From NCBI GenBank assembly GCA_026686845.1, contig JAIVEN010000022.1, positions 26,634,001-26,698,000 of the forward strand: 64,000 nucleotides of DNA, in the 5' to 3' direction. The DNA comes from Adenanthera pavonina. Its lineage: Eukaryota; Streptophyta; Magnoliopsida; Fabales; Fabaceae. Shown one piece after another: positions 11,777 through 23,700 of the stretch. Positions within the stretch are counted from its first letter, which is position 1; the number at the start of each line of letters is the position of its first letter. Both the position numbers and the translations under genes were made by a program. The notes beneath the pieces are model-generated. The model worked only from the letters and a program-made list of their open reading frames with translations. It was not told the origin of the DNA and ran no database searches.

Positions 11777-13948
11777 ATGTCAGAGTCTCAGGATATGCAA
11801 ACTTCAACTGTAAACTCCTTCATCTGCGTTTGCTTGTTGCTGATTGCTGGGTTTTCAGAGGCTGTAGGAAGCTCGAATAATGGCTGTCCAGAACCTGAAA
11901 CAAGGTGTGGAAACCTGCCTGTTCGGTTTCCTTTCCGAATAATAGGACGCCAACCAGAACAGTGTGGGTATCCTGGCTTTGGTTTAGAATGTTCCTCTAC
12001 CAATCACCTTGTTCTTGAGCTCCCTGGGTCAGTGAAGCACAATGTCAAAAGTATCGATTACAAATCCCAAATTATTCAGTTATATGATCCTTCTGGCTGC
12101 CTTTCGAGGCATGTCCGCAACCTCACTCTGCTTCCTTCCCCTTTCCAGTTCTTAGATGCCCTGCTTCTTGATAACTACACCTTATTCAATTGTTCATCAC
12201 CGAAAGATGGACAATTAATTTCAACGTGCCTGAGCAGCTCTACCTACCAAGTATATGCCACTTCTTCTTGGCGTGATATCGGAAACCTTCCCTTGCTATT
12301 TTGCAGCAAAATGTTTGACGTTTCATCCGTCCCAGATGAGATTTTTGGAGTTGATAACACTCTTCATTTGATGTGGTCTAATCCAATGTGTAAATATTGC
12401 GAATCAAATGGAACAAGATGTGGATTCAAGAATAGCAGTACCATTTCTGAAACTGCATGTTTCGGGGATCACCATATCGGTAATATGGATCTCTAGCTTT
12501 CATCAAAATTACCTGCTCTCTACTTCTAATATATATATATATGTCTGGCAATTTATATCATTTACATAAACCGACCATAGCATGTATCCATGAATATAGT
12601 TATCACTTATAAGAAACATTATGTAAAATCATACAAGTCATAACTGTGTTAAATGCTTAAATAAACATTCTTAGCTGATCCAATCATGCTAATTTCTTTT
12701 TCAGGTTCATCAAACAAATTTGTAATTACTGGTTAAACAAATTGAACTTTGTATATTTTCCTGATTTAAAGGCAAATTATAGTTTTTAAAGTTGAATTCT
12801 AATTTCTTATTCATGCAGGATCAATCCTAGGCTTACTCCTTCTAGTGGTGACTCTTATTGCAATTCATTATATCTACAATTCTTACAAATCACGAAAAGA
12901 AAGCCAAGCAATAATTGAAAAGTTTTTGAAAGACTATAGAGCTCTCAAGCCGACCAGATATTCTTATGCTGAAATTAAGAGGATTACCAATCAATTTGAA
13001 CACAAGTTAGGCCAAGGTTCTTTTGGTATTGTGTTTAAAGGAAACATTTCTTCCCAATTCAAAGTTGCAGTGAAAATCCTAGCTAATTCTGATGGAAATG
13101 GCGAAGAGTTCATCACTGAAGTTAGAACTATGGGCAAAATCCATCACGTCAACATTATTCGCTTAATTGGCTTTTGCGCAGGTGGCTTTAGAAGAGCACT
13201 TGTTTATGAGTACTTGCCAGACGGTTCATTACAAAATTTCATAAATTCACCAGATAATAGGCAAAATTTTCTTGGTTGGACAAAGTTACAAGAAATTGCT
13301 TTAGGCATATCCTAAGGACTTGACTATCTTCATCAAGGGTGTGAGCAATTCATACTTCATTTTGACATCAAACCTCACAATGTTTTATTAGACAGTGACT
13401 TCACTCCAAAAATATGTGATTTTGGATTGGCCAAATTGTGTTCCAAGGATCAAAGTATAGTGTCAATGACTACTGTTAGAGGAACTTTATGTTATATTGC
13501 TCCAGAAGCCTTTTCTCAAGACTTTGGGAATGTATCTCATAAAGCAGATGTTTATAGTTTTGGAATGTTACTGCTTGAAGTGATAGGGGGAAGGAGGATC
13601 ACCAATGACACAAAAGAAAATGGTACCCACATTTATTATCCTGAATGGATCTATGACATTCTAGAAGAAAGGGAGGATGTCAGAATTTATATTGAGGAAG
13701 AAGGGGATGCTAAAATTGCAAAAAAATTGGGAATAGTGGGATTGTGGTGCACCCAGTGGCATGCTGTGGATCGACCATAAATGCAGGTGGTGGTTCAAAT
13801 GTTGGAAGGATATGGAGACAAATTATCAATACCTCCAAATCCATTTGATTCTGAAGGTCCTTCAACAAGAAAAAGGGCTAGCGTGGCTGCAAGACATCAG
13901 ATGCAAGGTTTAGAAATAATCCAGGAAGTAGAGAGTGAGAGTCAATAA
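11777..13948 (+). pseudogene. LRK10L receptor-like kinase, gene B, two nonsense codons
   Basis: Exons 11777-12479, 12705-12731 (27 nt, GSSNKFVIT) and 12819-13948, phase 1 junctions, GT-AG introns. The start is either 11777 or the Met at 11795, which aligns with gene D. Exon 1 has a signal peptide, a GUB_WAK_bind domain (CPEPETRCGNLPVRFPFRI, CGYPGFGLEC) and a WAK_assoc_C-like end (CKYCESNGTRCGFKN). Exon 3 begins with the transmembrane helix GSILGLLLLVVTLIAIHYIY, then glycine loop GQGSFGIVFKG, VAVK, HFDIKPHNVLLD (non-RD) and DFGLAKLCS. A TAA at 13313-13315 replaces the Lys of the GIAKGIEYLHQG motif kept in gene D, and a second TAA at 13778-13780 replaces the Ser of DRPSMQ. The product would stop before the catalytic loop. 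It is divergent from gene A and paralogous to gene D. Confidence 0.78.
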
Positions 13949-15985
13949 CGGTTAAAATATTGATTGGTTTGGAAGATTTGTAAGTTTTCCATTTAGTGGG
14001 TGCGGTTCTGTCATTGTTTACATTTTTTGTATTGAGCTTGTATATCTAAGTTTTCTTAATTCTTTATATGATGTGTTCAAGGCATATAGTTGCAATATAT
14101 GTTCAAAATCTATTGCCTATAACATTACAAGTATATTATACACCTTTTTGTTTTTTGTACTCTCTTGGAAGGAAGGTCTACTAGTTTGTGATGTATCCCA
14201 AAATTGGTGAAGCTTAAACTTTAGACTTGAATTCAACATATACAAATTTTTTTTTGCTAATTGGACTTATAAAACTAGACAAAATATATACCATCTGAAT
14301 TGCATAACTTAAGAAATTAATTTGAATTTAAAAATGCAATTAGTGTTGGAATCTCAACTTAAGAAGAAGGCACAAGGGAAAGATGAAAAAAATAATGCAT
14401 AATATTTAACGAGCTTTTTTACCTGTAGCAAATCTACATCGATAATCATCACATAACTCGGTTACTTTTTGGAAGCCCAAAAAAAAAATACAAACAGTTC
14501 ATCGACTATAAAAAAAGGTTTGAAAATTTGCAGCAGAATATTTTTTGTTAAAATTTTTATAACTGATTTTACAATGAAAAATTCACAAATGCATTACAAA
14601 ATCTGTTAATTTTTTTAACACCCTAATTTGCGACAATTTAATTTGACGCAAAATAGGTTGTCATGGATTGCAGTATATACGTACATACTATTTCAAACAA
14701 AAACAAAAACAAAAAAACAAAATCCTTTTCTCATAAATCACAAATAGCCTCTGATTACACTCCATGTATTATCCTCAATCTTCAAATTCAAAATGTCTTA
14801 AAATGAATGGTGTAAATGCTTACTTCTTTCTCTTTTGATGTAGGACATATCCTAAACTTTCAAAACAACCTCAATTTTACCCTTCAAAATAAAAGAGCCA
14901 GATGAAATTGAAGCAGATAATCTTTTTATGGTCAACGAAAGGATCTTCCCGATATCATCCGTGATTCTTTCCAGAGGACATTGCATGCATATTGAAATCA
15001 AAGCGAGCATGGCTTTGGTCTACTGTTAGAAATTAATATAAAATATAATACGCACTATGATCACAAATTATTATTGAAACTCGAGAATCCACCTAATTTG
15101 ACCAAAAAGATAAGTGATGAAAAAGTGACCACGATGACTTTGTTGGCCTTCATTTTTATAATCCAATATTCTCATTCCAAGAAGGCCTCTACTTTAAAAC
15201 TCAATAATGTGCCTGCGAGACTATGACTATCTTATTTTAAAAATAATACAATTCAAATAATGATTTCCTGATTGTTCATCCTGACTATCACACATTGCCG
15301 AAAATTTCTTATCCATGAAATAAAAATTTAATATGTATTAAAAATGATTGATTAAGAATTCAAACAAAGGAGATTGAAAGGGTGGAAAACTGGAAATTTT
15401 AGTACAGAATGACTCGTCACAAAAGGACCCGTCTTAGCTCCAGCCATTCATTTTAGACTTTGACAAGGTTGGCGAGACTGATTTTATTTTATTTTATTTT
15501 CAAGAATATATTTGTTTTTTAAGTCAATAATAAAATAGATAGAGCAAGAGGAAGTATCTTTGTAATTTTAGCTCGTGTTTTGAACGAAAAAGACTTATAA
15601 ATAATCTTTTATTTTTATCCATGGAACATGAAAAAATTATTAATTATATCTTTTTCAAAGTTTAATGATTCATATTATCTCTAATAAAAATAATTCATAG
15701 AAAAAATATGAAAAGAAAAGTATTTTAATAAAGAAAAACAATGTATATATTGTACACTAAAAAGTTTAATAAACGTGTATATATATATATATTAATTTAT
15801 TTAATTTACATTATTCGTATTGATAGCAAAATAAATGATAAAACACTGGAGACTGGACAATATTCAACATTTTTTCTTAAACAAGTAGATATCTAGATGA
15901 GTTTCATTTTTCCATTCAATGCAAATGATTCTATGAATGTAATGTAGTGGAATGTAAATAAAATATAAGTGAGTTTATTTGGTAT
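13949..15985. other. 3' flank of gene B, array-specific
   Basis: Non-coding DNA shared with other units. 14090-14270 matches 32120-32300 and 47095-47240. 14820-15000 matches 47820-48060 and 49015-49220. 15340-15500 matches 34830-34990 and 49650-49830 ('gaaagggtgga', 'aaaaggacc', 'ctccagccatt.attttagacttt'). It is interrupted on the right by the Tat-like retrotransposon. Confidence 0.5.
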
Positions 15986-16533
15986 TGTTCCGTCTAAAAG
16001 ATAATCTTTTGTCTCAGAGAGAATATTTCGTCTAAAGACCGAGAATCTATTCCACCTTCTTTTTTTCAATGTCCCCTGTTTACATTTATCTTTTTTCCTT
16101 TTATTCACCATCTCTTGACCGTTAAGATGTAACCGTCTTCTCCCTATAATCCCTAATTTATTGGGATATTTCATAAATTGCCATTATGGAGTATCACGCT
16201 CTTTTAGTGTGATCCCTGATTTTTCGCCCTGCAGTTATGATTCTGTGACTGTTATGATCTCATAACTGTTATTCCTAGCCGGGTGTTTTTGAGATAAAAC
16301 AGCTTTCGTAGAGAAACCCGTATATGACCGAGATATTGTTCAGTCGGACGATCATTTGGCCATACAATTACTCGGCCTTATCATTCGATAACCGATGTGT
16401 TACTCGGTTCGTAGCGCTTAAGCTCGGCCTCCGAATTATAGCTCGGTGTATATGAGCCCGGAAGGCGAGGCTTCAAAAGAGCGTATATCCACCTCGGACT
16501 TGTAACCTCGGCACGTTCATTTCGATACGTACA
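15986..16533 (-). repeat. 3' LTR of the Tat-like element
   Basis: 548 bp, TG...CA ends in both orientations. By eye I find no difference from the copy at 25031-25578. Confidence 0.9.
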
Positions 16534-16550
16534 CTAGCCCCCCAAGCCTC
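16534..16550 (-). other. Polypurine tract
   Basis: On the minus strand the bases next to the 3' LTR read GAGGCTTGGGGGGCTAG, a purine-rich primer site for plus-strand synthesis in the expected position. Confidence 0.65.
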
Positions 16551-17007
16551 GAGTCCAATCTGGATGAGAGGGTTCTGAATTGTGTGGTCGGCTAACAACT
16601 GGCTTTTTGAATTTAAATCGCTTCAGTTCCTTAGGGATTCCAGAACCTTCCCATAGGCTCTTTGACGTTTTAATTTTCAAAACGGTAATGCGCTTACACG
16701 TACAGCCGCGTGCAGCGTCATTTAATGCTGCGTCTTTTCGTCAGCCAAATCACGTTACCCAATGGTGACGATTGGCTCCCCCAAAATCATGATTATTTTG
16801 CTCGTTTTCGAGGAGAAGGATACATATTGGACTTGGGTGCTCATCCTCTTATTTCATCCTACCTCTGCTTTTCATCTTCTTTGAATCTCTTCGTCGTCTT
16901 TGACCTCCTTTTCCTTGCCCCTTCCGTCATTTTTCCAGGTACGCCCTCTTCTGTGTTCTCCCCTTTTCTCAAGTACTTCACATTATTCTATACTTTTCCC
17001 ATTCACC

Positions 17008-18941
17008 ATGAGTTCAAACCGTGGATCCGAGGCATCGGCTGGGTCGTCCTCTCCTCAAATCCTGATAGAGAGAGAAGTTCTGGGCATCGGAGAAGAACTT
17101 TCACCATCAAACTCTCCCGTCCCCAGCACAGAATTAAATTTTCATCCGGCCGACTTTCCAACTGAAAGGGAGGCTTCATCTTCGGCTATGGCAGTGCAAA
17201 TGGCCGTTCAAAACCCCCGAAAGGTTATTCCTAGAGTTCAGAGAGATCCAGTTCCTGACATTCGGCTTCCGGGATATTATTGGGTAAAGGGAGAAGTTGG
17301 ATCTTATCACTCTAAATTTCGGACTGCTGAATCGATCATAGAAATGAGGAAATCCATCCCTCTGTCTAGCAGACAAATTGAGGAGGTTGTGGTTGCCGAG
17401 CCGTGTACAGAAGATGAGCATGTTTTTATGTCGGCACAACGAGGGCAAACACATTTTACTTATATGTATAAAACATTATTTGAGTCACTGGGAGTTGGCC
17501 TTCCTTTCTCGGAGTTTGAATGCGCTGTTTTAAGGGCGTTGAACGTAGCTCCGACTCAGCTTCATCCCAACAGCTGGGCGTTTTTAAAGGCTTTCGAAGT
17601 CCTGTGCAGAAAACTGAACATGACACCGACTGCTCCCAAATTTCTCTACTTCTACCAGATCCGATTTGGAAATAAGATCGGCTGGATTTCTCTCAGTGGT
17701 ATGAATAAAAAGGGAATAATCGGTCCATATACCTCATCCTACAAAGACTTCAAAGGAAGTTTCTTTAAGGTGCACCCAGCAGAGGGATACTCAGACATGT
17801 TCTTTGATGAGAGAGGACGACCCAGATTTCCTTTTTATTGGACTCGGACTCCTATTAAGTTCCAGTCCTGGAGTTACGAGGATATGTCGGCATCCGAAAA
17901 GGAGGATGTCGGCCAGTTAAATAAATTACCTCGTCCTCTAAACTGTAAAATATTACTTAGGCTCCCCTACTCTTCAACCCCTAATAAAGATTTTACACGT
18001 GAGTGCTGATTTTTCTTTTCCTTATGCAACCATACTTACTTCAGCTTCTAATATATGCTTTCTATTTTGCAGTGGTGATGGGGAAATTTAACTGGCGTTC
18101 GATAAAACGCATGGCCCCATCATCTGGACCAAGTGCCGAGAAGTTGCAGGCTCACCTGGATAAAGAAGAGAGAGGTCGCGCTGAAGTAATAGCAACAGCT
18201 GAGGTTGTTGAGATTCCCTCCTCTTCACGAAGCCCCCCAAGCAAACGTGCTCGACTTCTGACCACCGATGAGGAGCCTGTATCTTCAGCTCACCAATCTC
18301 CTCTGCCTTCTCCTGTTAGACGCTCGCCTTCAGGCATTGATCCAAACACTGCCAAACTTTTCACGAGTAGCGTCCAGGGAATCAGTGACAAAGAGACCTT
18401 GCAGCGATTGGGTCCCAAAGCTATTTTGGAATCCATGTCGGCTATGGCCTCGTTTTGTCGGGAGGAGTTTGAGGAAAGCAATCGCCGTCTAGAGGCTGCT
18501 AAGGTCGAGCTTCTGGAAGTAACCAACGCGAAGGACAAGGCTTCCTCGGAGCTTGCCGAGGCTTTAAAGTCTCAAGCAGCTCTTCTTCGGCAGGTAGAAG
18601 AATTAAAAGGGTCCCTCGATGCTGCCGAGATGAAAGTGCAAGGGGTTGAAAAGGAGCGAAATGCCCTGACGACTGAGGTTGCTTGGGCAAAGAGCGTTGA
18701 AGCTGAATCCTCGGCCCTTGCTGCTAATTTGCAGAAAGATTTGGAACAAGCCAAGAATAAACAGGCCGAGCTTGAGGCCGACGTTCAGGAAGCCGTGCAA
18801 CAAATAATGAAGGAGCACGTAGAGGGCTTTCATAAAGCGCTTCGTCAGGTGCATCTTTTCATGCCGAAAATTGAGCTCTCGGCATTTGATGTAAATAAAG
18901 ACGTCAAAGATGGTATGCTTGTGGATGAGGAAGAATTGTAG
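17008..18941 (+). CDS. Antisense ORF of the Tat-like element (gypsy-type transposon domain, spliced)
   Basis: This gene lies between pol and the 3' LTR and runs opposite to gag-pol. Exon 1 is 17008-17998 and exon 2 is 18073-18941. The 74-bp intron has a GTGAGT donor and a TATTTTGCAG acceptor, and both reading frames join in phase, giving 619 residues. The start at 17008 sits in a TCACCATGA context. An upstream in-frame Met at 16900 is possible. The first half (about residues 75-330, for example LPGYYWVKGEVGS, LNMTPTAPKFLYFYQIRF) resembles the Pfam family called 'putative gypsy type transposon' (Transposase_28). The second half has a basic stretch (PPSKRARL), possibly nuclear localising, and a long Ala/Glu/Lys-rich coiled coil (about residues 460-600). 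No catalytic motif is visible and its role in the element's life cycle is not established. The frame is unbroken, unlike gag-pol. Confidence 0.72.
17999..18072 (+). other. Intron in the antisense ORF
   Basis: 74 bp, GTGAGT...TTTTGCAG. Without removal, exon 1 reads into TGA at 18007-18009. With removal, the upstream KDFT joins the downstream VMGKFNW frame. Confidence 0.65.
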
Positions 18942-19139
18942 GATATTCCTACAGCTTCGGACCGCCCATCTCCTTGACTGTCTATTTCTTTCCATACTTA
19001 GATGTATTGTTCAAACTTATTTCTAAGCAATGATAACAATCTTTTGCCGATTCCTGATGACCTGTCCGTGTTCAAATTTTTGACAAAGTTTAACATAATC
19101 CCGTAGTTCTTTCTCGACTAAAATTTAATTTAGCCTCTC

Positions 19140-19565
19140 GGTTCACTTTTGGCCGAGTTTACGATAGAAACTTTGATTCATACTTGACCAAATTTCAATT
19201 CCCCGATTCACACTTGACCGAGTCTTTAACAAAAATTTGGTTCAATCTTGACCAAATTTACTTCGAGTGCTCGGTTCATACTTGACCGAATTTTGGTTCA
19301 GACTTGACCAAATTTAATTCGAATGCTCGGTTCATACTTGACCGAATTTTCCTCGATTCACACTTGACCGAGTATTGGTTGTAGACCTCGGTTCATACTT
19401 GACCGAATTTTCATTTCCTCGATTCACACTTGACCGAGTATTAGTTGTAGACCTCGGTTCATACTTGACCGAATTTTCCTCGATTCACACTTGACCGAGC
19501 ATTGGTTGTAGACCTCGGTTCATACTTGACCGAATTTTCCTCGATTCACACTTGACCGAGTATAA
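19140..19565. repeat. Tandem repeat tract inside the retrotransposon
   Basis: About 13 copies of the core TTCAxACTTGACCGA are spaced 22-35 bp apart. The right half resolves into a longer unit of about 61-68 bp that pairs a CGGTTCATACTTGACCGA half with a CGATTCACACTTGACCGAG half, repeated at least three times (about 19370-19565). The left copies are more divergent. It lies just 3' of pol, the hypervariable region where Tat elements are known to grow arrays. Confidence 0.8.
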
Positions 19566-19714
19566 TAAACATAACCATGAAAAAGAATTTCCCTTTATTA
19601 AAACAGATAGGCGTGCCTCGTTAAAACCTTCTCGGCCAAAACCCTCTTTTGCATATTTTGGGACAAAAGACCGAGTTAGGAAAAAGAGTACATCACCTTC
19701 CTTATATACATCAA

Positions 19715-21138
19715 CTAACTGAAATAATTTTTGAGGTGAGAAGCATTCCATGTCCTAGGGATTGCTTCTCCTGACAGCTTTTCTAACCTATATGCTCCAT
19801 TGCCCAACGCTTCAGTAACCCGGTAAGGTCCTTCCCAATTTGCAGCTAGTTTTCCCTCTCCGACGTTCTTCCTTGCTTCACTCTGCTTTCTCCAAACGAG
19901 ATCTCCACTAACAAAACTCCTTGGTTTAAGCCTAGAATTATAACGCCGAGCTGCTCTTTGCTTACAAGCTTCTTCCTGTATACGTGCGTTTTCCCTGACC
20001 TCCTCGGATAGATCTAGTTCAACCTCCATTTTTCCTGGTTCATGTGTTGGTCGGGAAGTATTCGCCTCAAGGACGGCTCTCCTACTTCCACCGGGATCAT
20101 TGCGTCTGCTCCAAAAGTCAACCTAAAAGGAGTTTCTTTGGTGCTTGACTGAGGCGTGCAACGATAGGCCCAAAGGATACTCGGCAATTCCTCGGCCCAA
20201 GCCCCCTTTGCCCTTCCCAATCTCTTCTTGAGTTCTCCGAGGATAACCTTGTTCGCCGCTTCTGCCTGTCCATTAGTTTGGGGATGCTCGACCGAAGACA
20301 CTCGATGCTTGATACCGAGCTGTTCATAGAATTGTTTCAAATTTCCATCAATAAACTGCCTTCCATTATCAGTAACCATCAAGTGAGGAATCCCATACCG
20401 ACAGATAATATTTCTCCATACGAATTTCCGTACTTGCTGTGCCGTGATCTTAGCTAACGATTCCGCCTCAATCCATTTAGTGAAGTAGTCTATGCCCACT
20501 AGTAAGAACTTGACTTGCCCTTTGCCCATCGGAAAAGGTCCGAGAATATCCATTCCCCAGACCATGAATGGCCACGGAGACGTCATTGTGTGCAATTCTT
20601 CTGGCGGTGCGTGGTGCAGATTACCAAACCTTTGGCACTCATTACACTTCTTGCTATACTCGGTACAATCAGCTCGCATAGTGGGCCAATAATAACCGGC
20701 CCGGATTACTCTTGCTGCCATAGATCTTCCACCAGTATGCATCCCACACACTCCCTCATGGATTTCGCTCATAACATACTTTGCCTGTTCAGCAGTGAGG
20801 CATTTTAAAAGGGGAGTTGAGAATCCTCGCCTGTATAAATCTCCTCCCATTATTACGTAATGGGAAGACTTCATCTTCAACCTTCTTGCTTCATTTTGGT
20901 TACTGGGTAAGGTCCCTTCGGCCAGATAGTTCCAAATATGGGTCATCCAATCCCGATCCAGGCTGTCTCCGATCATAACCTCATCAAGATCGATACTGGG
21001 CTGATGTATTGTTTCCCTGATGATTGTCTCATGTTGCCCGAGCTTCTTAACATTAGCCAATCTGGATAACAGGTCAGCTCGCGAGTTCTCTTCTCTTGGA
21101 ATGTGCTCAATAGCAAATTCTTGAAAATATTCAGTTAA
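19715..21138 (-). pseudogene. Integrase region of pol, frameshifted at its C-terminal end
   Basis: Integrase of the Tat-like element, which inserts element cDNA into the host genome. The zinc-binding HHCC module runs from HEGVCGMH (about 20735-20760) to CNECQRF (about 20625-20645). The catalytic triad is visible: Asp in WGMDILGP (about 20548), Asp in VTDNGRQF (20368-20370) and Glu in NGQAEAANK (20260-20262). After the core the frame ends at 20014. The expected C-terminal part (GDLVWRK, NWEGPYRV, SHLKNYFS) continues in another frame at 19715-20029, so an indel lies at about 20015-20060, near a run of A. The N-terminal linker is open back to the TGA at 21139. No chromodomain follows. Confidence 0.85.
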
Positions 21139-23700
21139 TCATTTTACCTTGTTCAAATACCTGGCCAGCTGTGGATCTTTAGCCTGGTAAGCCCCCGAGA
21201 CTTGTTCAGAAACTAACTGTGAATCACTCCGACACCTAACTTGCCTCGCTCCCACTTCTTTAGCTAGTTTTAACCCGGCAATAAGAGCTTCATATTCGGC
21301 CTGGTTGTTAGTGACCGAGAAGTCGATTTTAAGAGACTGTTCCAAAATTAGTCCACCAGGACCTTCCAGAATAATTCCCGCACCGCTCCCTTTAGTATTA
21401 GAGGAGCCATCTACATAAAGTGTCCATCGGACCCCATCTTTGGAATCGACAGATGGAGTAAGTTCGGCGACAAAATCAGACAAACATTGCGCCTTAATTG
21501 GTCCTCTAGGCTCGTATCTTATACCAAACTCTGACAACTCGACTGACCACGAGATCATTCGTCCGGCTAATTCGGGTTTCCTCAAGACTTGCTTTACAGG
21601 GTGGTCGGTTTTCACAATAACCTCATGACTTTGAAAATAAGGTCGTAACCTTCTCGCCGATGTGACCAGAGTCAGGGCTAACTTTTCAATAGTCTGATAC
21701 CTCGTTTCAGCGTCGTGCAGTATTCGGCTGATGAAGTATACCGGTATCTGCTGCCTGCCCATTTCTTGTACCATCACCGAGCTAATTGCATGTTCGGTCA
21801 CCGACATATACAATAGTAATTCTTTGTTGGGTGTCGGCCGATTAAGTATCGGAGGTGCTGAGAAGAAACCTTTGAAATTCTGAAACGCCTGCTCGCATTC
21901 CTCATTCCACTCGTACCGCGCTGCCTTTTTAAGCAACTTGAAGAACGGCCTAGCTCTCTCTGCTAACCTCGGTACAAAGCGTGATAGTGATGCTAGTCGC
22001 CCCGTCAGTTTCTGCACTTCTTTTATGTTTTGGGGGCTTCTCATGTCAATAATAGCTCGGCATTTGTCGGGATTGGCTTCAATACCCCGATGTGTTAACA
22101 TGAATCCTAAGAATTTCCCCCCGTTAACTCCGAATACGCATTTCTCAGGATTTAACCTCATGTTGTACTTCCGTATTCTTCCGAACACCTCTCCAAGGTC
22201 GGCAGCATGCTTGGAGGGATCTTCGGACTTCACTACCATGTCGTCAACATATACTTCCAAGTTTCTCCCAATCTGATCCTGAAATATTTTATCCATCAAC
22301 CGTTGGTAAGTAGCCCCAGCATTCTTCAGTCCGAACGGCATCACCTGATAACAATAATTAGCGTTCTCAGTCATGAACGCAGTTTTCTCCTCGTCAGGGG
22401 GGTACATCCTTATCTGATTATACCCCGAGTAGGCATCCAAAAAGCTGAGCAGGCCACATCCTGACGCTCCATCTACAAGCCGATCTATGCTCGGGAGGGG
22501 GTATGTATCTTTCGGGCATGATTTGTTTAGGTCGGTGTAATCCGTGCACATTCTCCACCTTCCATTTGCCTTCTTTACGAGCACCACATTAGCCAGCCAT
22601 GTTGTATACTCAATCTCTCGAATGAACCCAGCATCAATCAATTTTGCAGTTTCTTCCTTCATTGCCTTCCGCCTTTCCTCGCCTACCCGCCTTTTCCTTT
22701 GCGCTATTGGCTTAGCTTCAGGGTACACCGCAAGTTTGTGGCATAAAAAATTTGGATCAATTCCCGGCATATCCGAAGAAGTCCATGCAAACAAATCAGC
22801 ATTGTCCTTCAACATCTTTGTTATCTGCTCTTTAATCTCACCTCCGAGTTTACTCCCGAGACTGGTGCACCGGTCTTCACCGGCGAGCTGAAATTTCTGC
22901 AATTCTTCAATAGGCATTGGTCTTTGGTCCCGCGCATCAAGTCGAGGATCAAGTTCCACCAAATTTACTGATGCTGTATCCTTTTTCATATGTTCACTGC
23001 CGCCAACCATCCTTCCTCTGGTGACTTTTAGACTATCCATATAACATTGTCTTGCCACCTTTTGGTCAGCTTTTATTGCAATTATGTTTCCGGTCGCCGA
23101 GGGAAACTTCATTGTGAGATGCAGAGTGGAAACCACGGCGCCGAGCTCGTTTAACGCAGGTCTACCTATCAAGATATTATAAGAAGTTACTGCATCAATT
23201 ATAAGATACCTGACCATAATGGTTTTTGATCCGAGATCTCCACGGAAGGTGGTCAACAGCTCCACGTATCCTCGGGTGTGAACCTGTTCTCCGGCAAAAC
23301 CGACCAACGGATCGTGATAAGGCCTGATCGTTTCCTCAGGTATCCCGAGCTTCTGGAAGGTAGAATAATACAATATATCCGCAGAGCTTCCCTGATCTAT
23401 CAGTGTCTTTCGGACGACATAATTGGCCACCTCCACTGAAATCACCATGGGGTCGTCCTGATTAGGATCAACTCCTTCGAAATCCTCATCCGAAAAGGTG
23501 ATGGGCGGAGAACTCCGGGGCACTCGGGGCATAGTCGCATTTACCGCCCGAATGTTCCTCAAGTGTCTTTTCCTAGCCGAGCTGGTTGCTCCTCCTCCAG
23601 CAAACCCTCCTGCGATAGTGTTGATAACCCCTCTGATTCTGTTCCCTTCCCTACTTCGAGTGTCGTCTGGTTGCACTCTTTCTTTATTCGGTTGCCGAGG
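21139..23700 (-). pseudogene. Protease-reverse transcriptase-RNase H region of pol with in-frame TGA
   Basis: One long open frame. Aspartic protease: DQGSSAD at 23377-23397. Reverse transcriptase: palm motif YVDD at 22241-22252, preceded by the conserved MCTDYTDLNKSCPKD segment. The connection/RNase H part contains the retroviral-type HAISSV and KTDHPVKQ region. It then continues into a second, plant-type RNase H (LYVDGSSNTKGSGAG at about 21376-21420, and NNQAEYEALI), an arrangement known in Tat elements. The frame ends at TGA 21139-21141 just after LARYLNKVK. The codons beyond it (ending near RADLLSRLANVKKLG) continue in the same frame into integrase. The TGA is therefore an internal nonsense mutation, not the family's natural end. 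Confidence 0.88.

Noticed and set aside
15893..16174. 93-residue ORF at the left LTR
   Set aside because: It is the LTR-internal start of a frame also present at the right LTR. It is non-genic and ends in flanking DNA.
16710..17165. 151-residue ORF overlapping the antisense gene
   Set aside because: Different frame from the spliced antisense ORF, no domain, and it ends within that gene's exon 1.
19140..19565. CRISPR-like array
   Set aside because: Short cores with short spacers, but the 'spacers' are themselves repeated, no cas genes are present, and the setting is a plant retrotransposon.
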